Made by a program: the position numbers and the translations under genes. From positions 1-64,000 of the forward strand of contig CDMY01000411.1 in NCBI GenBank assembly GCA_001179505.1: 64,000 nucleotides of DNA, read 5' to 3'. A model generated the notes under the pieces. That model ran no database searches. It saw only the letters and a list, made by a program, of their open reading frames with translations, and had not been told where the DNA came from. Origin of the DNA: Vitrella brassicaformis (taxonomy: Eukaryota; Sar; Vitrellaceae). Positions 55,948 through 64,000 of this stretch are shown one piece after another (the stretch's first letter is position 1; the number at the start of each line of letters is the position of its first letter).

Positions 55948-57678
55948 ATGTCGAAGTTCGTGCTGAAGCAAGGTACAAGTAGATGCTGTTTGGACGCTGG
56001 TATATTCACCTGCACAAGGACATCGAACCTGCATACGAACCTGCACTACAAACTCTGACCGTGTCCGTGCGTGTCCTTTGTATGCAGGTGACGCACCTCG
56101 ACAGCGAAAGGGAGGATTTACTGCTGCCGAGCAAGTACAACAACAACAAAACTCTCTCTCTTCTGCACAGACAAACTTCTGTTACCGTATCAACCTGTCA
56201 GGCGGCTGCACTGTGGCGCCAAGAGCTCGAGGCAAAAGAGAAACTCAAGGAAAAAGCATCATCGCAGCGACCAATCGTAAGCACACGGACGTCGCATATA
56301 CGTGCAGCATGTTCACACCGCTGTCTGTGAGTCACACCCAGGATGACGGGAAGAGGCGTCGGAAGAAGCGGAAGAAGGCCAAGCGGCGAGACGATGACGA
56401 TGGCAGCGACCCCGACAGACGCTCCCGCAAGAAGCGGCACAGGTAGATAGCAGACCCTCCACTGTCACCATTCACTGACAGATGTGCATACGTGTGTGCA
56501 GGTCACTGAGCCCATCATCGTCATCCTCGAGCAGCGGTGAGTCGCCAAAGCGGCGGCGAAGGGACAAGGCGTCACCACCGACGCAAGATGGCGGAGGCGG
56601 GAAGGAGGGAGGCCAGAAGGACCAACCGCAGATAGAGAAGTGGGCAGGTAGGTATGTGTGCAGCACGTGCTCGCAGAATGGACTGGTCCATGTGTGCTTT
56701 CATTTGTTTGTTCAGAGAGCATTCAGCAGCGGAGCCTGCCCGCCAACCCCCTGGCCCGAATGTACCAGGCCACCACAATGAGCCTCGTGCAGCAGCAGCA
56801 ACACATGTAAGTGCATACCAACACAGTGACACGTATACGCGCTTAGGGTACACTTACACATGTGAGTGCAGGAAGAAGCAGGAGCAGCACGCCGAGAAGA
56901 GCCCTCCACGAAAGGTGCACGGCATTCGTGCGCTTACAACCACAGTGGCCCTTACATGCATGCCCGAACCGGTGCATGTGTGCAGGAAAGGGCATCTCGC
57001 CGGTCGTTGTCTCGGTCTCGGTCCCCTTCGCCGTCTCCCCTTCCGCGAGATCCCGTCAACCCGCTCGATGCGGCGTACGACAGGAAGGCCTATCGCAGGC
57101 AAGTGGCAAGTGTGCACCCATCCAGATAAAGATCCGTCTGTATAGCACATGTATGCACGTGTATCTTCACTATGAATGCGCGTAGGCTGAAGCGCGAGAG
57201 GAAGAGGCGCGGATCGCGGTCGCCGAGTGGCGGGAGGCGCGACCCATACTGGGAACACGACAGGTATGCAGCGATACTCGTGTCGAGTGTGCACATGACA
57301 TGACACACGTGGGTGGGTGTAGGTATGTTGAGCGTTCGGAGAGCCCCGAGCGGGAGAGGACGGAGGGGCCGATGTGGGATACCAGGAAGGGATCGTGGGT
57401 CAGCAAGGCAGGGGGCGTGTACATCCCGCCAGCCGATGGCCGTGAAGGTGAAGGCGGCGACGACCAAGAGCCAGCAAGATACATGTGGGCACCGCACGCG
57501 TCACCACGAAAGACGCGCGTACACACATGGACGTCATCATGTGTGTGTGGTTCTCTCGAGCAGCAGGCGAGCCCACCGTCCCCGCGGTCGTTCTCGTTCT
57601 CCCTCTCCCCGTCAGCGTGATAGCCCCGTGTATTCCCCCTACCAGAAACCCATGGAAGAGCCCAAGTCACCCGACTGA
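55948..57678 (+). CDS. RS-rich protein, probable mRNA-processing factor
   Basis: Starts MSKFVLKQ, spliced to GDAPRQRKGGFTAAEQ, then AAALWRQELEAKEKLKEKAS after a second intron. Later exons are basic and phosphorylatable: KRRRKKRKKAKRR, SLSPSSSSSSSGESPKRRRR, SRRSLSRSRSPSPSPLPRDP, LKRERKRRGSRSPSGGRRDP, SKAGGVYIPPADG and a final RRAHRPRGRSRSPSPRQRDS tail. RS repeats and the G-G-V-Y-I-P-P block point to a spliceosome-associated protein (the block resembles one in CWC22-like factors), but no RRM or MIF4G domain is visible, so the family is not assigned. Exon phases at several joins are approximate. Divergent from TRMT1. Confidence 0.6.
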
Positions 57679-58006
57679 CTTCCGTCTGCCTGAGAGTGTC
57701 TGTATGGGCTGTGTCTGTATGTGTGTGGCGGACCTTCTGCCCCGATCGATTGGTGGTGAGGCCGGACGCTCGATCAATCGCATTTCCATACAGAGGGGCA
57801 GAGACGTTAGTTGTTTCCGCCAGACATCCCCATACAAATATCATCAATCGCCACACAGAATCTTCAATGTCAGGCAGCATGCCACTCAGTCAGTCAGGAA
57901 CGGAAAAAAGGCGTCTACACTCACCTCTCCCTCCAGCTGATCGATCAGCGATAGGACGATGGAACAAGGACGTGAAAGGGTCTTTGAATGCCAGCCACTA
58001 CCATCC

Positions 58007-60265
58007 TTAACCTGCTGGTACGCGCCTGTTGCTGCCATAGCGCATGGCCATTTCATGGAGCTCGTTCATGCGGTCCTTGGCGTTGTAATGGTACAACAGA
58101 GGAAGAGGCATGTACTCGTACACGTGCGGCTGCAGACTCTCACGCAGAGTGGCCTCACTTAGATACCTGACATGCGCACAGACAAACGCGTCATGTGTCT
58201 CGGAGACACTGCACGTTTGTGTAGGCTCATGCACATTACCATGGATAGACGCCTTCCAGCGGCACCATCTTCAGAGAAGGAATGTTCATTCTACGGGCCA
58301 TCTGAGACACCGTAACGTCGTCTGTCATGCGGCAATCCTCGTTTGAAAGGTGCATGAACTCCTGCCGAAAGCTGCGGTAGGTGGTCTTGTTAAATCCCTC
58401 CACCATGAGACGGACGAGAGATGAGCTCATGATCCACCCGCCGCCACCGCACACGCCATAGTCGCAGTTGCCCGTCCCACACGCGAAGATGGCAAACAGC
58501 GTCGGGATCGAGGGGTCGTGGTCGGCAAGGAACCGCTGCACGTTGTCGGGCAGCACATATGCGTCGTCATCACAGAACAGCACCCAGCCGAAATAGCCAT
58601 TGGTCTGGCTGATGAGGTTGGCAGCCACTTCGATGCTCCCGGCCGTCACACAAACTTGAGACGTGAAGCTGCTCACTTGTTCTGCAGTGTTGTTCACACG
58701 AGGAATTCTCGCGAACAGGTCAGAAACTGTTGACATATAGGCAGCAAGCCAACAAGCCATGGTTGCGAGCGGGCGGCGCAGAAGAGAAGGCGCCTTTCCT
58801 TCTACTCACTTGTGGTGCACTCCTCTATCACGATCATGTCATCATGCCCGTCACCGTGGCCCTGTCCGACGAATAGAATCAGCTGGTCGGTCCTGTTGTG
58901 GGCGACTGCCGCATAGGTGGACCGAATGAGGGGCACGCGAGTGCTATAGAATCGTGGCGCCGTACGGTGGAGTATCAACACAGGCGGATAGGACGAATGA
59001 CCTGACGAGTCTCCTTGCGCGTCTGAGTTGGATGGAGCGGCCATCTGATGTGCGAGGCCCTCGTGTTTGTCACCTTGGTGCGGCAATAGATTGGCCCTGC
59101 AATGGCAACGACAACTTCAGACCCACGTCTGCGTGCCCGTTTCACCTTTTCTTCTGTTCTGTGATTTGGGACTGCTCGTAAAGGACCGCAAGTAAGCCCA
59201 AAATGTCCCAATCTGCCAAGCATGTCAAGCATGCATTCGTATGACGTGTCTCATCCACATACATTCGTATTACACGTGTACCCGTCAGGAGCAGGTCTCT
59301 CAGCCGCAGCCGCCCTATGAAAGCTATCAGCTCGTCATCGGGTGTAAAACCGTCTGCACGTTGGATCAATAGTGCAGTCACAAAGGCCGAAGGGCAGCGC
59401 TCAAGATAGCCAGCGCCATCTGATACCAGAAGATAGCTCCATTTTCCTTACACACAGAAGAGGGCCTGCACTCACTCACCCTCTGTGACAGCCAAGGAGG
59501 CATTGAGGGCCCTCACATACGTAACAGGGGCCCACGCACTCATCGTTGCTGAAGTTCGGTCCTCCTCCTTCGCCTTTTGGAGATCGACAAGCAGTTCAGA
59601 AACTGCGCGATGTAAGGATGCAATCACTGCACTGGCCGACAAACAATCGTCGACGTGCAACCCGAGGTCAGCATTTCGCACACGTGTGCGAAGCGCACAA
59701 AGCATCCTGCAAAAAGACAAGAAATATTTGAGCTGTGTTTTGCTGCTTAAAGACCTGAAGATGGGCCACGATGTCCTATCAGGTGAGACAGACAACAGCC
59801 AGCCAGCCAGCCAAAGAATGGCGCGATGGTGCATGCCTATCACCTGAAGAGCCCTATAACGCCTACTTCCTGGAACAGTGACCTGAAGACCCCCTTATCG
59901 CCTACTTCCTGGAACAGCGCATCCAACTCCGCAGATAAAAGAAGCATGCCATAAAGAGCGCCCCGATGTGCTTGGGCCAGGACGTACATACAAAGAAGGG
60001 CAGCGAGTTTCCTCTCTCTTGTCTGTCTGTTCGAGTTTTTCTCTGGACTTCGCGACCGCAGTATCTGTGTGCTTTCCCTCATGGCATTTCCCAGCGCCAT
60101 CTTTCTGTATATGTCACCGTCCAAAGTGGTGTTGTGTTTTTCATGTTCGTAAGTGCAGAGAAAGAATGTGCGAGGAAAGATGGTGTGAAGGCTTGAAAGG
60201 AATCGGCTTGAGACGAGAGAAGAGCAGCCTGATCCGACGACGAGAAAAGTAAACGCTGTCCCCAT
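58007..60265 (-). CDS. N-module fused to Fringe-like GT31 glycosyltransferase
   Basis: A minus-strand gene. The start is probably Met 60265 with hydrophobic GTAFTFLVVGSGCSSL. The N-module is diverged from the others but recognisable (GNAMRESTQILRS, LLSAELDALFQEV, LGLHVDDCLSASAVIASL, FVTALLIQRADGF, LRLRDLLLTGTR). The catalytic part is Fringe/GT31-like: LILFVGQGHGDGHDD; then GYFGWVLFCDDDAYVLPDNV with the D-D-D metal site; CGGGGWIMSSSLVRLM, the usual G-G-A-G position; and EDCRMTDDVTVSQMARRM. It ends LPLLYHYNAKDRMNELHEMA. Fringe-type enzymes elongate O-fucose or related glycans with GlcNAc or galactose in the Golgi. The sugar here is unknown. A 39-bp tandem duplication (59842-59919) sits in the N-module. 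Divergent from the next gene. Confidence 0.75.
59842..59919. repeat. 39-bp tandem duplication in coding region
   Basis: ACCTGAAGA...CGCCTACTTCCTGGAACAG is repeated twice head-to-tail. On the minus strand it translates to a 13-residue repeat, FQEVGDKGVFR then FQEVGVIGLFR. The second unit may overlap a splice site. Confidence 0.7.
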
Positions 60266-60361
60266 CCCCGAAGAAAAGAAAAAACCTTCTCTCTTTGTTT
60301 TCGACATGCATCTCATTCCACTCGCCTCAGGAGCTTGTGGAATTTACGACGGACAAAAGTG

Positions 60362-60876
60362 CGCGGTGTACCCTGATGAGTCGTTTTCGTGGCTTCCGAA
60401 TGCTCCCCGCGACGCGGAGACCTTGCGCGAGACGGTTTGAGGAGCTGGGAACTCATCGCTAGTGCCAGTTGCAAGGCATGATTGGGTCCTGTTGCAGCGC
60501 GAACGAGTGTGGCTAGGGTCGGTCGCAAAAGTTGTGGTGGCGGTTAAGTCAACGCGAGCGAATATGGAGCGTGTAGGATTATTCTTCTGTATCCTCACTG
60601 TTTTCCTTCCTTTCCTCTCCGCGCTGGACAGCCATTTCAGTCCGCGGGACGAACTCCGTCAGCTGTACCCGCCGTTCTACACTCGTGGAAATCACAGCTC
60701 TTCCGAGCTGCTCGCGTCAGCCCTTGGCAAGACCACAACGGGCGCCGAAGAGGCGGTCAGATGGCTGACATCCGGCAACGCATCTTCCCCACTGGCGATA
60801 GGCACGTTTGCGTCGTTCCTGCTGCACGCCCTGCACGCCTTGGCAGAGCCAGACAACGGTGACAGCGCCCGTCGAG
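60362..60876 (+). repeat. Copy of the 35361-35875 promoter/N-module block
   Basis: Near-identical to 35361-35875 (about seven mismatches by eye), including ~200 bases upstream of the start codon. After 60876 the match to that copy weakens. Confidence 0.85.
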
Positions 60877-62493
60877 TCCTGCGGGCCATTGATCTGATGC
60901 GCTCCGGTCTGCCTTTGGAAGCGCTGCTGACATCCGAATGGCCGATTTTCAGCATACTGGTGCATTTCCGCTCCGTGGTTGATGCGGCTGGCCTTGAGAG
61001 CGATGCGATATGTGAGTCGAATGGCGCCTGGTCATATCCGTGGGATGTTCTAATCGAGGGTTTAGAATCTCTCATCGCAATGGCTCGACGTGAGGGCATC
61101 ACTATTGCCGTGGCGAGCCATGTGCAGATCATCAAGATGGGATTTCATCTATCGATGGCGTCCTCCTCTAAGACCTTAGGTCATATAGTCGAGTCCTGAG
61201 TGACACTTGGACGTTCTTGCCGTGATTTTCAGGTGACATGAGCTCATGTCCTTTAGGCTTCATGGCCGCTTTGACTTTGTGGCTTTTGACAGCAGCATTT
61301 GTCAGCCCGATGCTTGATTTGCCCGACATACTGCAGACGTATAAGTATGGAACATTTGGACATATAGGTGCCCTGTGGAATCATTTGAGGATCGAACAGC
61401 TCATCAGCAAGCGTTGGCGAGTCCTTGAGCTGCTTGAGCTTGTGTCATCACAGTCGCTCGAGAGGGAAGACAGGGAACGCAAGACCAGGAGACAACAGGG
61501 TAAGTGGGACAGAAAACCCTATAGTGCTTCCATTTCCCCTGGTCCCCTGCCGTGCGCTCAGCCATGTCTCCCAAGCGTGCCAACCACTCGAGTGAGGTGA
61601 TTCCGAGACGAGGCCTCTTCATTTCGGTGCTGACGTACAACCGCCCCCATTCCCTCGTGAGGCTGCTAGAATCCCTCTCTAGGTCACACTATCTCGGTCA
61701 TCGTGTGGACCTGCTTATCTCGGTTGACTTGAATCGTGACGGGCTCGTCCACAGCGAGACGCTTCGGGCGGCCAAGTCTTATGAGTGGCCGCACGGCAAG
61801 CTCACAGTGCGGTTGAGGGAGAGGCACTATGGATTGGCTGAGCAGTGGATCCATGCAATTCCCGAAGACAGACTGAAGCAAGACAATGGCACTGTCCTTC
61901 TCATCCTGGAGGACGACATCGAAGTGTCTCCGTTCTTTTTTAAGTGGCTCCTCAAGGCCCACGCAGCGTACGGGACGAGGGAAGATGTGAGTGGATTCAC
62001 TCTGCAACGGGCAATCTTTCGAGGCGACCAGCGACGCTATCATGGGAAGCACGTGAGTGTGCATCAAGGTGTCTTTCTTTATCCGCTTGTTGGGACCATC
62101 GGATACAGCGCGTTGCCAGTGGCGTGGCAGCGATTCGTTCGATGGTACGCTTCGCTTCGGGTAGACGGTCGCTCTGCACCGCTGGTGCCTCACATCATCG
62201 CTACGCACTACCTTCTTTCCCTCTCTCAACGCAATACCTCGATTTTGACATCATCCTCTTCGTGGGGCTCAACAGAATCTGCTCTCGATTACTTCAATCA
62301 CATTCATGGCCTCTACTGTGTCTACGGTAATGCGCCGGACTACATGACTCTTGCTGCGCACCACCACGAGCCAGGAGAGCACTTCTCGTCCAGAAAGATG
62401 GATGCGCTTCCTCTGCCTAAGTGGCAAGACGAATGGTTCGTTTTTCCTGACCCGCCGGTCGTACTTGGCACCGATGGCGAACCGATCCAGTGA
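60564..62493 (+). CDS. Secreted N-module fused to GT2/GNT-I-like glycosyltransferase
   Basis: Three exons, 60564-61179, 61233-61499 and 61562-62493, both joins phase 1. The signal peptide (MERVGLFFCILTVFLPFLSA) and first ~130 residues are almost identical to the 35.6-kb gene. The middle (AICESNGAWSYPWDVLIEGL) has diverged. Exon 2 ends with the shared SKRWRVLELLELVSS...RRQQ. Exon 3 opens AMSPKRANHSSEVIPRRG and continues as a GT-A enzyme: LFISVLTYNRPHSLVRLLES, VDLLISVDLNRDG, YGLAEQWIHAIPED, the metal site VLLILEDDIEVSPFFFKWL and GTIGYSALPVAWQRFVRW. This resembles GNT-I/GT2 enzymes that transfer GlcNAc. Substrate is unknown. There is no in-frame upstream extension, because the duplicated 5' block has a TGA here, which fixes the start for both copies. 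Confidence 0.8.
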
Positions 62494-62745
62494 CTAATGA
62501 GAAGGGCATGATAAATGCTACCCGAACACTTTCAACCACCATTGACAAAGCAATTACATAGACGTGTTGGCCTTCCTTTCTGTCCCCGCTCTTTCCCTCT
62601 GTTTCTCCCTCACGTTGCGTTCAGAGGAAAAGAGCGGCTCCACGTTGGGTTGCGTTAAGTGATTCAGTCCAAACCGACACTTCGATGCTGACATCTCCGA
62701 CATGGGTAGTTATAGGACTGTGACGATTACCTGTAGCCAGCACCC
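62494..62745. other. Convergent 3' spacer
   Basis: About 250 bases between two convergent stop codons. Nothing seen. Confidence 0.6.
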
Positions 62746-63712
62746 TCACTCAGTAGAAGAGCTTCTTATCCAGATTGAGGTCAAACCGGCTGGCGATTGA
62801 AATACGAATCGCGGCCATAGGGGTATCCTCTTGATCGCATCCTGATACGGTTCGCGCTCCGCATTATCGACAACGAGGATTCCCCCGATGCTCAGCAAGC
62901 CTTTTTTCAGCACATACTCGATGCACTTTCCCCGGTGTCTTCCGTCTACGGATATGACGTCGAAGGTCCTGTCTGTTGAAGCGGTGTCAAGCACTTCTAC
63001 ATATTTCGGGTCGTCCATATGGCGGTGGCGAAAAGTCCATTTTCTCTGGAGCCGCGGGTAGTGTTTCCTGATGGTCTGCTCTGTATGCGTAACCCAGCTG
63101 CAAAGACACACAGAGGTAGAGAGAGAGGGGAGGAGAGGGATGGCGGCACCTGTCGTATGCGTGCTGGAGCATACCTCTCGCTGTCTTCGATGGTTGTCAA
63201 GGAGGAGACATGCAAGAGAAGAAAAAGAGTCCTCGAGCCACTGCCCCTGAACGTGAAGTAAGTGTATAGAATCCAAATTGAGACAGACAGTAGGTGTACC
63301 ATTCGAGTGCAGTCATATCGGTGCGAAGGATAAATTGCATAAACATCACAGCATCGCGAGTCCACCACGGCTCGCATATATTTCCCACTGATGACGGACC
63401 GTGCTTTCGGCTCTTCGGCCTCCCGCCAATTCCAGCAGGGCAAAGATTGACGAAAACGACCCGATTGTCTCGGTAATTCTTGATCTTTGTTTGGGCACTC
63501 AGCGCGCTCAAAATGACCGCTGACGGAGGAGATCCGAGCTGCTGACTTGAGTTCACCACCGTCCCATTGACATGAGTGTCCAATCGCCTGTCACGCCTCC
63601 GTGACATGGAGAGAGCTGATTTGCGGCCGCTGAGAGACCAATAAACAAAGTAGAGCACCAGCAGCCAGACCGCTCCCGTGGCTGCCGCGCCCACCGACCT
63701 TGCCCCGCTCAT
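62746..63712 (-). CDS. Type II membrane SAM-dependent methyltransferase
   Basis: Three exons. Met 63712 opens a short N terminus and one membrane helix (GAVWLLVLYFVYWSL), then a lumenal stem with sequons. The catalytic part is a compact class I methyltransferase: ALEW spliced to GSGSRTLFLLL (motif I, G-S-G), SSLTTIEDSE spliced to SWVTHTEQTIRKHYP, TFDVISVDGRHRGKCIEYVL (motif II region) and LLSIGGILVVDNAER. It ends FVFQSPAGLTSIWIRSSSTE. It lacks the N-module of its neighbours. The membrane anchor and gene neighbourhood suggest it methylates a glycan or glycoprotein in the Golgi, but O-methyltransferases for small molecules share this core, so the substrate is open. Confidence 0.7.
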
Positions 63713-64000
63713 TTCAATTTCCTCGCCATGAGTAAATCTGGGTTGTCCGGGAAAGGAAGTTTACCACGTCGGCACATTTACGAATCTTTAGTACAATTAC
63801 CATTCCTTGAGTTTTGCGCATTTTTACAATGGACACTCTTCTGACTTCCTCTTCTTCCCTGCCCTCGTGCTCAAAGCCGTCTTCTTGGCTCTCTTCTTCG
63901 CTTGTCTCGTCGCTCCTTTCGTCACCGACTTCCACCATCGAGCCAACCCCTCGTTACCGTCGAGCGGGTGTGACATGTTCGTGTCGCCCGTCATGTCGAC
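63713..64000. other. Window end, promoter side of the methyltransferase gene
   Basis: Minus-strand frame 63714-63938 is Glu-rich but has no supporting context. I see no confirmed feature. Confidence 0.4.

Noticed and set aside
1-64000. tRNA, rRNA or other structured RNA genes
   Set aside because: I saw no convincing cloverleaf or conserved rRNA segment by eye. A tRNAscan or Rfam run would be decisive.

Overview
This is an intron-dense eukaryotic nuclear window. Genes lie on both strands, introns are mostly 50-100 nt with GT-AG borders plus several GC-AG ones, and coding sequence is GC-rich. CCCTAAA-type (plant/alga-like telomere) motifs sit just upstream of two housekeeping genes. Together with the WSC/REJ/GPS receptor and the expanded glycosyltransferase set, this suggests an alveolate alga, possibly a chromerid such as Vitrella. 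That assignment is inference; no organelle or rRNA marker is present to fix it.

Layout. 0.7-7.5 kb: a secreted unknown protein, a minus-strand beta-propeller-like gene and a plus-strand coiled-coil gene. 8.2-23.0 kb: one giant minus-strand gene encoding a receptor with signal peptide, WSC domain, REJ-like region, GPS cleavage motif, a few membrane helices and C2-like cytosolic domains, which resembles polycystin-1/REJ proteins but is built differently. 23.1-24.5 kb: a GT61-type glycosyltransferase, head-to-head with the receptor. 27.3-38.2 kb: three members of a modular family. A shared secreted alpha-helical N-terminal module is fused to (i) an exostosin-like GT64 domain, (ii) a methyltransferase plus a GT77-like nucleotide-sugar transferase, and (iii) an EGF-like unit plus a methyltransferase plus a degenerate GT-like domain. 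39.2-57.7 kb: mostly housekeeping genes: an unrecognised multi-exon gene, nuclear poly(A)-binding protein (PABPN1), ANP32, a PLOD-like glycosyltransferase interrupted by an in-frame TAG, CHMP7/SNF7, tRNA m2,2G26 methyltransferase (TRMT1) and an RS-rich protein. 58.0-63.7 kb: two more members of the modular family (Fringe-like GT31; GT2/GNT-I-like) in head-to-head orientation, then a membrane-anchored methyltransferase.

The main observation is the modular family. The same N-terminal module, ending in the same type of exon (RW-R-x-L-E-L-L ... Q-Q, phase 1), is joined to at least five unrelated catalytic ends within 35 kb, and the three plus-strand copies are mosaics of each other. This looks like ongoing exon shuffling and gene conversion producing a diversified set of secretory-pathway glycan-building and glycan-methylating enzymes. 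Exon borders, starts and domain names were read by eye; no database search was run.
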